From Butyrivibrio sp. INlla16 (GTDB lineage: Bacteria; Bacillota; Clostridia; Lachnospirales; Lachnospiraceae), in contig NZ_FMYB01000003.1 in assembly GCF_900104155.1 (NCBI RefSeq), positions 1-64,000 on the forward strand: a DNA stretch of 64,000 nucleotides, in the 5' to 3' direction. The translations under genes and the position numbers were made by a program. The notes below the pieces were generated by a model. That model was not told the DNA's origin and searched no databases. It worked only from the letters and a program-made list of their open reading frames with translations. Below are positions 26,254 to 35,660 of this stretch, piece after piece. Numbering within the stretch: position 1 is the first letter of the stretch; each line of letters opens with the position of its first letter.

Positions 26254-27156
26254 CTATATCTGCATAAGCCTCGATCTTATCGCTCCGACAGTTCTTCCAT
26301 GTCTTCTTGCTATTTCATCAAGGCCCATTCCCATCGCCCACTCATCCTGAACCTTTCTGTCTTCCTCATCGTTCCATCCGGAATATGCACGTGCAACTAT
26401 CTTTCTGCTTTCATACAGATCTGACACCGCTTCGCCCGCGATTTTTACATAAAAATCGAAAACTGCCTTAGTGGTTCTAAGAAGTGTCTCACGCATATCG
26501 AAGGTCATATCCGACTCCCGGCTCATTCTGATCCTGCTGAGTCTCTCCATATACTCAGGAGTCTTCGTGTTTCCTACAGGCGTTTTCAAAATGACATTTA
26601 CGAGTGAGAGGTCATCCCAAAGAGATGAGTTGAACGCAAAGCGATCCTCACCTCTCTTATATCCCCATTCGGTCACAAAATCCGACCTATCCTCAACATT
26701 CACCTTCGGCGGTTTTTGATAGAAATCTCCGATCAGAATCAGCTGCTTATTGTAATGATCAGGTTTCTCCGCAAGGCTCTTCCTCTTAATAATATCGCGC
26801 AGAGTCCGGATCACATACTCAAACTCATCCACCCTGCAGCTGTTTATATCATCAATTATTATTATGTCTGCATCATTCAGAATGCTTCCCGGTTTGTGGT
26901 TATACTCACCCACCTTGATGATTCTGCCCGGAATATCAAATATTCTCTGAAGCGTATCTCCGCAGATTGCGGTCGCCTTTTTCTCCGTAGGCGCACAAAT
27001 AACAATATTGCTGTTTCTTCTCTCAGAGATAAACTTATTTATCAGGAAGGATTTGCCCGTTCCCGATATTCCGGAAAGAAAAATGTTCGCTCCGGTCCTC
27101 ATGACTTCCATTGCCCGCTGCTGATCAGTTGTTAATGCATTCGATTCCTTACTCAT
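26254..27156 (-). CDS. Minimal Pif1-like ATPase with a C-terminal helix-turn-helix
   Basis: 300 residues. The N-terminal 200 match the first RecA-like domain of Pif1/RecD-type helicases: Walker A GISGTGKS (29-36), APTEKKA (motif Ia), Walker B IIIIDD (98-103) and LILIGDFYQKPP (139-150), the DNA-strand-contact motif III. The second RecA domain with motifs IV-VI, needed for normal helicase action, is absent. The end (MGLDEIARRHGRTVGAIRSR, about 276-295) is the small helix-turn-helix often seen at the C-terminus of helicases. So domain 1 and the tail were kept and the middle was lost or replaced. The frame is intact, which speaks against simple decay. A role in DNA handling is inferred. Confidence 0.7.
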   Translation of the reverse strand: MSKESNALTTDQQRAMEVMRTGANIFLSGISGTGKSFLINKFISERRNSNIVICAPTEKKATAICGDTLQRIFDIPGRIIKVGEYNHKPGSILNDADIIIIDDINSCRVDEFEYVIRTLRDIIKRKSLAEKPDHYNKQLILIGDFYQKPPKVNVEDRSDFVTEWGYKRGEDRFAFNSSLWDDLSLVNVILKTPVGNTKTPEYMERLSRIRMSRESDMTFDMRETLLRTTKAVFDFYVKIAGEAVSDLYESRKIVARAYSGWNDEEDRKVQDEWAMGMGLDEIARRHGRTVGAIRSRLMQI

Positions 27157-27222
27157 ACGTATCCCCCAATACTAAGAGTCTCGAATATTACTATCCGGCA
27201 AAATGTGAGCTTGCTGCGTTTT

Positions 27223-27990
27223 CTATATCGCTATAAAAACTTCGTCATTAGGTTTTGTTCTTGTCCAGGTCTTGATTGCCTGCTCTTTTAGGAACTGAAC
27301 AAATCCGTCTATTTTATCAGAGTGATCAAACACCTCCAACGCCATGTAATATGTTTCTTTATCTTCATCAAAAATAATCACAGGTGGCAAATTATTGACT
27401 AATAAAATGTAATTTAAAAGAGTACGCCCGACTCTTCCGTTGCCGTCAGCAAAAGCATGAATCCGCTCAAAGCTACAATGAAACCAGGCTGCTGCCTTCA
27501 GTACATCTTCCGAAGAATTAAGTTTCGCATCCGATAGTTCATCACAAATGAATCTGACTTCTTCCTCAACATCCTCGGGAGGAACACCTACCGAGAGCCC
27601 TACTCCATAATAGTTTTTCTTATACTCTCCTGGGCGTTCTCCCTTAGCCCATCTAGTCTCATCATAGCAGCCATGGCATAACTTCTCATGAATTTCTTTG
27701 ATTAGATCAGATGAAAGTTGCTCTTTTAATACTATCTTTTCTTTTAAAAACTCAAAGCACACCTTCTGATTTTGAGTTTCAAAAAGCGCGCGCAAATCCC
27801 CAGTATATCCTACAACTTTTCCATTCTCAAAAATCTCTCTCGTTTGATGAAGGGATACTCCAGCATCTTCGATTTTATTTGAATGGTATGCAAAGAAAAC
27901 CCGATAATCCGATAACGCATCATCGAGATCAATAAGGGATTCTATTTTCTTTCCCTGCCATGCAGAAAGGATTTCGTCGTAGGTTATCAC
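27223..27990 (-). CDS. Fic-domain protein (probable AMP transferase)
   Basis: 255 residues starting at GTG, with AGAGG eight bases before. The complete Fic motif HAFADGNGRVGR is at 178-189 with the catalytic His178, so it should transfer AMP or another nucleotide to a hydroxyl group on a target protein. An N-terminal inhibitory helix is suggested by SNKIED at 37-42, which fits (S/T)xxxE except that the last position, normally Gly or Asn, is Asp. This would make it a class II, self-inhibited Fic. No antitoxin gene is adjacent. It stands alone between the flippase gene and the Pif1-like gene. Confidence 0.88.
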   Translation of the reverse strand: MITYDEILSAWQGKKIESLIDLDDALSDYRVFFAYHSNKIEDAGVSLHQTREIFENGKVVGYTGDLRALFETQNQKVCFEFLKEKIVLKEQLSSDLIKEIHEKLCHGCYDETRWAKGERPGEYKKNYYGVGLSVGVPPEDVEEEVRFICDELSDAKLNSSEDVLKAAAWFHCSFERIHAFADGNGRVGRTLLNYILLVNNLPPVIIFDEDKETYYMALEVFDHSDKIDGFVQFLKEQAIKTWTRTKPNDEVFIAI

Positions 27991-28032
27991 TTTAAATTAC
28001 CTCTATAATGTTCTATCACCTTGTTTTATCAA

Positions 28033-29550
28033 TCATTCCATCTCTCGCATTATTTCTTTTCTGAGTCTTATCTTTTCATTCTTATTAAACATAACTATAT
28101 ATGAACCCAACATACAAGTGATGGAAAACAAAATCACTTTAATTAAAAATATTATTACTGAGTCTGATGCCTCTATCAAACTAAATCCCATTGCAATAGA
28201 TATCATCAACGCGCAAGTAAATATGTATATTCCAATTGTTTTATAAAATGACCTTGCTTGTATTTTTAAGCAATACGCTGAATAAATTGGACTATCAATT
28301 ATGTGTATAGTATTTATTACAACAGTTGTCAGCAATACTGCTGCTCCTCCCATATTGGTATTAGCAATTAGTATATACATGGAAATCACATTTGCCAGTC
28401 CCATAATTATTGTGACAAAGCATGGGAATTTCATTTTTGCAGTCAATGTATATGTATAATAAAGAGGCTTCATCACACTAGGTATAAGATCCCCCAAAAG
28501 ACATAATATTGTAAACAAATAGAGCTTTCTTATTTCATTTGTATTACCTAACCATAAGACCAGGAACTCTTTTCCACATCCTACAAAAGCACCTATAACA
28601 ATAATATAAAGTGTTCCTGTTATTTTCATTGCATAATTTAGTTCATTTATAAGTAAATTTGTCTTCCCTTCAGAATAGAATTTTAACTGAGCAGGTTTTA
28701 ATGAATCACTTACAGCAGACACAACAGCATAGTTTAACGAACTAAGCATCTTTGCAATGGATATAATTCCTTGGGTAATTTCTGAAATCATGAGATTTGT
28801 TATTAGCAAATCCAATCCGTTATTCAAAATATTACCGAAATTATTGATTGAAACCCATATGCCTTTCTCTACTAAGTTTTTTATCAGTCCGAAAGAATAA
28901 TTTTTTCTTGAAAAAGTCAGCAGAGACACATTGTAATTTTTTGCCCAAAGCTGAAATATGAAATTAAAAATCTCATATGCAATCGCTGCTATTCCGACAT
29001 AATAGATTTTGGGTTCTCTTAATATAAAAAGGACGCACAAAGTAGAGAACTGAAGCAAACAGGCCACCACTCTAATTTTTGATGTCAAATCCACCCTATT
29101 CTTAATAAAAGCACCCACTTCAAATGTTGCAGAAAAAAGTGATAAATCGTACTTCAAAATCAGAAATACAAATAGCCATTTGACATCACTCAAAAGACCA
29201 TTAGGTATATTAATTATTGTTTCTGCCTTATATATAAATAAAAATATAGGAATACTCGAAACAATACATAAAATGATATCCGCAAATATTATCGAAGAAT
29301 AATAATTTCTCGATTGTTCATATTCACTTTTATGAAAACATACAGAAATATATCTCTGTGCGAAATAGTTAAACGATACGGCGATAATATCAATGTATGC
29401 AATAAAACTGTTTGCCAACGCAACAAATCCATATGCTTCTACACTTGTTGCTTTAGTAACAATCGGTACAGAAACAAATGCTATGATAGTTCTGACTACA
29501 ACTAAAGTCAGAGCCCATACTGTTCCATTATTAAATAGTTTTTTCATCAT
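28033..29550 (-). CDS. wzx: Polysaccharide flippase (Wzx-like, MATE/MOP superfamily)
   Basis: About 505 residues with some 12-14 membrane helices. The N-terminus (GTVWALTLVVVRTIIAFVSV, then PIVTKATSVEAYGFVALANS) is typical of O-unit and capsule flippases. It should move undecaprenyl-linked repeat units across the membrane. ATG codons at 29550 and 29547 overlap the stop of the preceding glycosyltransferase gene, so it is translationally coupled and the last gene of the polysaccharide operon. The family assignment rests on helix layout and position in the locus more than on fixed motifs. Confidence 0.8.
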   Translation of the reverse strand: MMKKLFNNGTVWALTLVVVRTIIAFVSVPIVTKATSVEAYGFVALANSFIAYIDIIAVSFNYFAQRYISVCFHKSEYEQSRNYYSSIIFADIILCIVSSIPIFLFIYKAETIINIPNGLLSDVKWLFVFLILKYDLSLFSATFEVGAFIKNRVDLTSKIRVVACLLQFSTLCVLFILREPKIYYVGIAAIAYEIFNFIFQLWAKNYNVSLLTFSRKNYSFGLIKNLVEKGIWVSINNFGNILNNGLDLLITNLMISEITQGIISIAKMLSSLNYAVVSAVSDSLKPAQLKFYSEGKTNLLINELNYAMKITGTLYIIVIGAFVGCGKEFLVLWLGNTNEIRKLYLFTILCLLGDLIPSVMKPLYYTYTLTAKMKFPCFVTIIMGLANVISMYILIANTNMGGAAVLLTTVVINTIHIIDSPIYSAYCLKIQARSFYKTIGIYIFTCALMISIAMGFSLIEASDSVIIFLIKVILFSITCMLGSYIVMFNKNEKIRLRKEIMREME

Positions 29551-30644
29551 CAACGCTCCAATGTCTTATAGAGCTCATTAAATTTATCCAGTACGACTTC
29601 ATAAGAGTTTTGCGACGTAATAATATTCTTTATTGTTTCAGCTTTTAAGTCATACAATTCCTTATTCGTAGAATAATCTGAATATGCACGCATTATTTGC
29701 TCATATAGTTTTGCTGTATGATCTTTTTCATCAGCGTAATTATATGTGTATGTGTAATCAGCTGGATACTCATTGATTGTTCCATTACTAGAGCAAACAA
29801 CATTTGTCCCAACAGATAGTGCAAGAAGTACAGATGCTGAGTTCAGCATAGAGTCATTTTTATATGGAAGCACAATGCAATCCGCACCCTTTATGAACCC
29901 CCACAATCTATCGTTAGGAATAAAATCAGAATATAAGGAAATATTGTCTCGTTTTGATACCTCATTCTTTATTTCATCAAGATAATCCTTAGATGACTTT
30001 CCGGCTATAGTTATATGTATAGCTTTTCCCTTTATCATATCAGCTAATTCTATTAGCTTTCCAACATTCTTATACTCCGAAATAGATCCAAAATAAGCAA
30101 TTTCAAATATATTTTTATCTCTTTTGCCTGAAATATTTACAAATTCATCTATATTTGAGTGTTTATAAAAATCGCTATAGCTAGGGAGCGGTATTTTAAA
30201 ACACTTACATCCATTCACTTTGTATGATTTGCATATATTATCCAAGTATTTATATGTATCATCACATAATACAATTACAGCATCTGAATATTTAATAAGC
30301 CACGCTAACAACTTTGCTGAACTGTTTTTTTTACTCGCATCATGCGAGTGTTTATTATGAACAGTAATAATAATCTTACTATGCCTGATATATTTCAAAT
30401 ACAAGACAGCCATCTTATGCTTTAAAATATAGTAATGTGTCGTTAATAAATTTTTTCCTCGCACATTTTCATACCAATTTAAATGTGACAAATGTATCCT
30501 TTTAAAAATATAATTGGAACAAATAACTTTGGAGAGTGGTATAGCAGTATATCCATTTTCATTCATTATTTTTTTTATTATTTCAATATATGGATTATCT
30601 CCACCAGAAAATGGCTTAATCACTGCATATCGAACATCCGCCAT
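29550..30644 (-). CDS. Glycosyltransferase, GT4-like
   Basis: 364 residues. The second half looks like a GT-B fold: IAYFGSISEYKNVGKLIELA, then ITIAGKSSKDYL, YSDFIPNDRLWGFIKGADCI and VLPYKNDSMLNSASVLLALS. The usual EPFG-like motif of GT4 is replaced by YKNDSMLNSAS, as in galactofuranose- and rhamnose-type enzymes. The donor and linkage cannot be read from sequence. GAGAGGTGAGAG gives the ribosome binding site. It sits between the polymerase and flippase genes and so should build the repeat unit. Confidence 0.8.
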   Translation of the reverse strand: MADVRYAVIKPFSGGDNPYIEIIKKIMNENGYTAIPLSKVICSNYIFKRIHLSHLNWYENVRGKNLLTTHYYILKHKMAVLYLKYIRHSKIIITVHNKHSHDASKKNSSAKLLAWLIKYSDAVIVLCDDTYKYLDNICKSYKVNGCKCFKIPLPSYSDFYKHSNIDEFVNISGKRDKNIFEIAYFGSISEYKNVGKLIELADMIKGKAIHITIAGKSSKDYLDEIKNEVSKRDNISLYSDFIPNDRLWGFIKGADCIVLPYKNDSMLNSASVLLALSVGTNVVCSSNGTINEYPADYTYTYNYADEKDHTAKLYEQIMRAYSDYSTNKELYDLKAETIKNIITSQNSYEVVLDKFNELYKTLER

Positions 30645-30663
30645 CTCTCACCTCTCAAATTCA

Positions 30664-31851
30664 TTACACACTTATACGAAACTTTGCATTTACATTTGCA
30701 AAATCAAAATCCTCTTTCAAAACATTCTTATCATATATAGCGTTTGCCAACGCAAGTAAAAATATATTTTGAGTCATTGAAAAAAATGACTTCTCCATTA
30801 TTCCATAAATAGCATACATTCCTAAAATAATGACCATAATTCCGTTATTACTTTTTTTATATCTAGACATTGCTTTTATATACAAAATAGAGAATAAGCC
30901 ATATACAATCACCCCATATTTTAGAAATATCGCAACATATGCTGTATCCAAATAGAACCTTCTGACTAAGACATTCATTTTTCTAATATATAAATCTATA
31001 TTTTGGCCAAGCAATGTTGTCCCATAATACATCCAGGTCCTATGGCAGGCAGAAAATCTATGCGACATCATCCTATCAATAATTTTCAAAAACTGATATT
31101 TGCTTAAATTTATATATGATAAAAAAATACTTCCTGCGTTTGAAATGATTGATAACATAATTATTATGGACAAAAAAAACTGTTTACCACTTTCCACAAA
31201 TCCAGAAATATGATATCCCATAAGTAAAATTAGCAAAATAGCTAATGAATAATATGCTGTTTTACAATTAGGAACCTTGTATACAAAATAGGCACTTATT
31301 ACAATAAGAGCATAATCCATTACTCCTATTCTTTTTCTTCTGATATAACACCATGCAATAATCAATTGAAAGCATCTAACTCCAAGCCAATTAGGATGAA
31401 TAAATCCCATGGAATGACGTAGCTGTGAACCTCTGTAAATATATGTTTCCTCTATCCATCCGGTATAATACAGATAAAAAACAATCCCAATACCCAAAAC
31501 CAGCACAACAAAGCTAATCTGAATTATCTTGTCAAAGTCAATATGCTTTGAAGCTATTACAAAAAGCCACGTTGACATCATCATATTATCACCTGATCTG
31601 ATAGTTCCGATCAAAACAGGAATTGACAATAGTAGCAACACAAATATTTCTGCTAATCTATAACTCTGTAAAAACAGAATTTGTATTATTATGAGCACTA
31701 ATACAAACACTGCCATAAACTTATTTACATCGCTTTTTTTCCATACAAAAATATACTCTACCGTCGAATTGAAAATAATTTCAAATCCAAACCAAACAGC
31801 AATGACGAAGTACATATAATATTGACTAAATCGTTCTCTTTTTGCTTCCAT
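30664..31851 (-). CDS. wzy: Wzy-like polysaccharide polymerase
   Basis: 395 residues with about ten membrane helices and no conserved catalytic signature, as is usual for O-antigen or capsule polymerases. The segment with RGSQLRHSMGFIHPNWLGVR lies in a loop at the place where Wzy proteins carry conserved Arg and His residues (the HPNxxG pattern is common in the O-antigen ligase/polymerase family). It would join repeat units on the outer face of the membrane. The start at 31851 follows the upstream stop codon directly. The position in the locus supports the call. Confidence 0.75.
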   Translation of the reverse strand: MEAKRERFSQYYMYFVIAVWFGFEIIFNSTVEYIFVWKKSDVNKFMAVFVLVLIIIQILFLQSYRLAEIFVLLLLSIPVLIGTIRSGDNMMMSTWLFVIASKHIDFDKIIQISFVVLVLGIGIVFYLYYTGWIEETYIYRGSQLRHSMGFIHPNWLGVRCFQLIIAWCYIRRKRIGVMDYALIVISAYFVYKVPNCKTAYYSLAILLILLMGYHISGFVESGKQFFLSIIIMLSIISNAGSIFLSYINLSKYQFLKIIDRMMSHRFSACHRTWMYYGTTLLGQNIDLYIRKMNVLVRRFYLDTAYVAIFLKYGVIVYGLFSILYIKAMSRYKKSNNGIMVIILGMYAIYGIMEKSFFSMTQNIFLLALANAIYDKNVLKEDFDFANVNAKFRISV

Positions 31852-33018
31852 TTATTGTCCCGCAATAATATCTTCATATATCCGCAACACTTCCGTTTTA
31901 TTATGAAGTGCATTAAAATTTTTTAATGCATACTGTTGCCCTTTTTTAGCAATATCTTCATAGTCTCCAAAGTTATGTATTACTTTCTCCATAGCATCTG
32001 TAAGACTCTGACTATTATTTGCTTCAAATAATATCCCTGATTTACCCTTCTCCAAGATTTCAGGTGTTGCTCCCGAATTTGAGCCAATAATCAAGCACCC
32101 CGCCATCATAGCCTCTACAGTCACTCTTCCAAAAGCTTCTGCACTGGAACTCATAATAAATACATCGGCCTTTTTATATTCATCTCGAGTATTTTCAAGC
32201 TCTCCCAAAAAATAAAATTTATCGGATATACCTGCTTCAGATACCCGTCTGATATACTCTTTTTCCTTATTGCCACTTCCTACCATAGTTACATCAAAAT
32301 TCGTTATTCCTCTCGCAACCAGTTCCGAAGCCGCTTGTATAATTAAAATCTGTCCTTTTTTTTCATTTCCCATATACCCAACATTTAAGAAATGTACTAC
32401 CTCTTGTTCATCCTTATTCCACGTTCTTTTATAGTAGTATTCCTTTTCATCTATGCCGTTATAAATCATTGCATTTTGTGGCATGCTTATCTGAGGATAA
32501 TGGTTCTTTATAAATTCCGAAATATATAGTGTATATTTCGCTTTATTAATTATCGAATAAGCCTTGTCATCATACAGGCATTTATCCTGATCCACATCCA
32601 AGGCTTCTCTTATATGCCACACAACAGGCACTTTGCATAATCTGGCTGCAACAGCACCAACATACGAGGATATAGTGTTTATATGGACAATATCAATTTT
32701 ATTATATTTGATAGTCACACATATTCTCATTATTGCAAAGACATTCACAAGCCTTTTAATTTGCATTTTTAGAGTCCCTAGAATTGTCTTATGTTCGTTT
32801 AAATGCTGGACCCAGCTACAAGACCTTATAACGTGATATTTCACCCCGACATTCGAAAGAAGTCTTACGCCCTTTCCTTCTTTAGGAAGAATTACTATTA
32901 TGTTTATATTTTCATCTTTATTCAGCAATTCACATAATTTAGCCATACTGCGGAAAGCCCCTGCAGCAGGATTATTATCTGATGAAATAAATAAGATGTT
33001 CATTTTCTTGCTATTCAT
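31852..33018 (-). CDS. Glycosyltransferase family 4
   Basis: About 388 residues from ATG at 33018 (TTG at 33024 is possible). The GT-B features are clear: N-terminal NILFISSDNNPAAGAFRSM, central DIVHINTISSYVGAVAARL, and the nucleotide-sugar part with MSSSAEAFGRVTVEAMMAGC, where E-A-F-G-x-x-x-x-E is the retaining GT4 motif. It transfers a sugar from a nucleotide donor to the growing lipid-linked repeat unit. It overlaps no neighbour but is closely packed with them. Confidence 0.88.
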   Translation of the reverse strand: MNSKKMNILFISSDNNPAAGAFRSMAKLCELLNKDENINIIVILPKEGKGVRLLSNVGVKYHVIRSCSWVQHLNEHKTILGTLKMQIKRLVNVFAIMRICVTIKYNKIDIVHINTISSYVGAVAARLCKVPVVWHIREALDVDQDKCLYDDKAYSIINKAKYTLYISEFIKNHYPQISMPQNAMIYNGIDEKEYYYKRTWNKDEQEVVHFLNVGYMGNEKKGQILIIQAASELVARGITNFDVTMVGSGNKEKEYIRRVSEAGISDKFYFLGELENTRDEYKKADVFIMSSSAEAFGRVTVEAMMAGCLIIGSNSGATPEILEKGKSGILFEANNSQSLTDAMEKVIHNFGDYEDIAKKGQQYALKNFNALHNKTEVLRIYEDIIAGQ

Positions 33019-33028
33019 CCGCAATCAC

Positions 33029-33916
33029 TCAATTTAGAATACCCACTTTATGATGTCCTTTTGCAAAATAAAAATACTTTTTTAATGTTAAAACAGCGCC
33101 GTACTGTATGCATTCATAATAAAACTGAACAGGCATAGTCAACATACATCCAATTAAATAAACAACCGCACCTTTGCCCTTAAATTTTTTGCGCATCAAA
33201 ACTATATTTTTTTCTTTGCCTGATAACCACGATCCAGCCCCGTGATGTATTGCAATAGTATTAATTGTACGTATATCTTTCTTTGAAATATTATCTATTC
33301 CGGAAAAAAACTCCGGTGGATATATTGTTATCCCATCTACATACTGAATATCTTTCTTGGATGGATTAAATCCCTTTTTTATCAGCATATCTGTAACTAT
33401 ATTAACAACTGTAGTTTTGTCATATAAATGATTTCCTATTAGAAACTCTCTCTTTTTATACTTTTCAATGACCTCTCTTAAGATAGGATGCTCTGCAGGA
33501 AATGCCATCCCAATCCCAGGGTTCACTGCATCCTCTATTCCATTCTGTTCCCCATTCTTATAAAAAAAATTATCTCGACTATATCTATAGCATGATTCAC
33601 TCGAAAAAAAAGGCATAGTTATCTTTGATGAATCAAACATTTTTACTAATTCGACATCAGTATCAAAATATATTCCACCCTCTTTGAAAAGTATCACAAA
33701 TCTCGCATAATCAGCCACAAATGCCCATTTTTTTGAAGCATATGCTTGCTCAGCATATTTGCAATCCTTTATATCAAAGTTTTTCTCATCCCACTGTTTT
33801 ATTTCATAGTCCGGGCAAAACTTCCCCCAACTCGCTATGCATTTTTTTTCAAGTTCGGACATGTCTCCATTCCCAAACCAACAATAATGTATTTTTTTAG
33901 GTATAATAGATGTCAT
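33029..33916 (-). CDS. Capsular polysaccharide glycosyltransferase, GT32/OCH1-like
   Basis: 295 residues. It opens with PKKIHYCWFGNG and holds EGGIYFDTDVELV with a DxD metal site at about 85-87, followed by NPGIGMAFPAEHP and a late AIHHGAGSW. This is the typical bacterial GT32-type sugar transferase found in capsule clusters. It uses a nucleotide sugar with a divalent metal. The ATG at 33916 overlaps the stop codon of the KpsF-like gene (TGATG), so the two are coupled. Confidence 0.87.
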   Translation of the reverse strand: MTSIIPKKIHYCWFGNGDMSELEKKCIASWGKFCPDYEIKQWDEKNFDIKDCKYAEQAYASKKWAFVADYARFVILFKEGGIYFDTDVELVKMFDSSKITMPFFSSESCYRYSRDNFFYKNGEQNGIEDAVNPGIGMAFPAEHPILREVIEKYKKREFLIGNHLYDKTTVVNIVTDMLIKKGFNPSKKDIQYVDGITIYPPEFFSGIDNISKKDIRTINTIAIHHGAGSWLSGKEKNIVLMRKKFKGKGAVVYLIGCMLTMPVQFYYECIQYGAVLTLKKYFYFAKGHHKVGILN

Positions 33917-34875
33917 CAAACAATTCCTATCCCGATTATATCTTGTAGACGTATTGTTCCTATTGATAATCCCATTTCTACTACAGGCATACTGGATATA
34001 TTTTTTTTCTTCATTTCGTTTAGTGCTTCTACAGCCATCTTGTCCTTCTTTATATATGCCGGACTTGAAGACATAACATCATCCACTGATAAACTATATA
34101 TATCCGCACCGCGCTCAAGTTGCCTACGCAAATCACCTTCAGTAATAACACCTAACATTCTTCCAGTATCATCAACTATGGTAACTATCCCCAACCCTTT
34201 TTTACTTAATTCCAATATGGCATCCTTCAACGCGGAATGATGTGAAACAACAGCATTCTTCTCGCCTGTTGCCATCAAATCCTTTACCCTAAGTATCGTT
34301 TTCTTTCCAAGTGCTCCTGCCGGATGCAATCTTCCAAAATCAGCATCCTTAAATCCGTAAATAGCACTTGCTGTTACAGCCAATGAATCACCATATACCA
34401 ATTGAACCGTTGTACTGGAAGTTGGTGCCAGCCCCATATAACATGCTTCTTCCAAATTTGGAATTAGTTGAATATAATCGGCTTCTTTTGAAAGAGTGGA
34501 CTCTCTTCTTCCGGTAACCGCAATGATAGTTGCACCAATGTGTTTTATAGCAGGAAGCATTCTCAATATCTCATCACTCTCTCCGCTATATGAAATAACA
34601 ATGACAACATCCGCATTTGAAACCATACCCAGATCACCATGTAAAGCTTCATCAGGATGCATAAAAAACGAAGGAGTACCTAAACTAGCTAAAGTAGAAG
34701 CTATTTTTCTACCAACATGACCTGATTTTCCCACTCCGGTGACAATGACTTTTCCTTTACATTCAGTCACCTGTTTTAAAATTTGCTCAAATGATGAGTC
34801 CAGCGAATCTCTCATTCTGCTTAATGCATCAATTTCTATATCAAATACACGTTTTGCCTCAACCAGATAATCCAT
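33916..34875 (-). CDS. kpsF: Arabinose-5-phosphate isomerase (KpsF/KdsD type)
   Basis: 319 residues: an N-terminal SIS sugar-isomerase domain (TGVGKSGHVGRKIASTLASL, then HPDEALHGDLGMV and ISYSGESDEIL) and two CBS domains (about 205-319). The enzyme converts ribulose-5-phosphate to arabinose-5-phosphate, the first precursor of Kdo. The next gene upstream codes for KdsA, which uses arabinose-5-phosphate, and that supports this role over the related GutQ. AAGGAG precedes the start. The enzyme is usual in Gram-negative bacteria, so its place in a Firmicute capsule locus is notable. Confidence 0.88.
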   Translation of the reverse strand: MDYLVEAKRVFDIEIDALSRMRDSLDSSFEQILKQVTECKGKVIVTGVGKSGHVGRKIASTLASLGTPSFFMHPDEALHGDLGMVSNADVVIVISYSGESDEILRMLPAIKHIGATIIAVTGRRESTLSKEADYIQLIPNLEEACYMGLAPTSSTTVQLVYGDSLAVTASAIYGFKDADFGRLHPAGALGKKTILRVKDLMATGEKNAVVSHHSALKDAILELSKKGLGIVTIVDDTGRMLGVITEGDLRRQLERGADIYSLSVDDVMSSSPAYIKKDKMAVEALNEMKKKNISSMPVVEMGLSIGTIRLQDIIGIGIV

Positions 34876-34883
34876 AGTTCTCC

Positions 34884-35660
34884 TTAGTGAACGGCTTTAT
34901 ACACCTTTATTATTCTCTCCAACATATTCTCAAATTCATCAAGTTTAACCATGTTGGGGCCATCTGATAATGCATGATCAGGATCAGGATGCACTTCAAA
35001 AAACAAAGCATCCGCTCCCGCCGCGATCGCTGCCTTTGCTAACGGCTCTACGTAATTCCTGTTTCCCCCGGTAGCTGTTCCATTCCCACCTGGTTTTTGA
35101 ACACTATGAGTTGCATCCATCATCACAGGATACCCAAATTTTTTCATCTCGCAAAAGCTGGTCATGTCTACAACTAATGAATTGTAGCCAAAACAAGTAC
35201 CTCTTTCGCATAAAATTATTTTACTGTTCCCTGCATCTTCTATTTTTCTAACAACATTTTTCATATCCCATGGTGCAAGGAACTGCGCTTTTTTTACATT
35301 TACTGTTTTTCCTGTCTTAGCTGCACTTACAACCAAATCTGTTTGTCTGCACAAAAAAGCCGGTATTTGGATAATATCAGCTACTTTTGCAACTTCGTTT
35401 GCTTGCCATGGCTCATGAATATCTGTTGTAATTCGTAGCCCATATTTTCGTTTCACTTCAGAAAGTATCTCAAGTCCTTTTTCTAAACCAGGACCTCTAT
35501 ATGAATCAATACTTGTCCTATTTGCCTTGTCGAAAGATGCCTTGAAATAATAATCAAGATCATATTTTTCTGCTATTAATCTCATTGCATCAGCAATTTG
35601 AAATGTGATTTCTTCTGTTTCTATAACACATGGGCCTGCCACTAAAAGCAATCTATTCAT
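34884..35660 (-). CDS. kdsA: 3-deoxy-8-phosphooctulonate synthase (KdsA)
   Basis: About 258 residues from the ATG at 35660, which overlaps the end of the cytidylyltransferase gene; a longer frame opens at 35681. The family blocks are all present: LVAGPCVIE, FKASFDKANRTS, TDIHEPWQ, IPAFLCRQTDL, NVKKAQFLAPWDM, ERGTCFGYN, DATHSVQKPGG and FFEVHPDPDHALSDGPN. It condenses arabinose-5-phosphate with phosphoenolpyruvate to Kdo-8-phosphate. The usual partner phosphatase KdsC is not in the window. It should supply an acidic sugar for the capsule rather than for lipid A. Confidence 0.92.
   Translation of the reverse strand: MNRLLLVAGPCVIETEEITFQIADAMRLIAEKYDLDYYFKASFDKANRTSIDSYRGPGLEKGLEILSEVKRKYGLRITTDIHEPWQANEVAKVADIIQIPAFLCRQTDLVVSAAKTGKTVNVKKAQFLAPWDMKNVVRKIEDAGNSKIILCERGTCFGYNSLVVDMTSFCEMKKFGYPVMMDATHSVQKPGGNGTATGGNRNYVEPLAKAAIAAGADALFFEVHPDPDHALSDGPNMVKLDEFENMLERIIKVYKAVH

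Noticed and set aside
27223-27990. Fic gene as part of a toxin-antitoxin pair
   Set aside because: No small antitoxin gene overlaps or adjoins it, and the N-terminal helix can restrain it internally.
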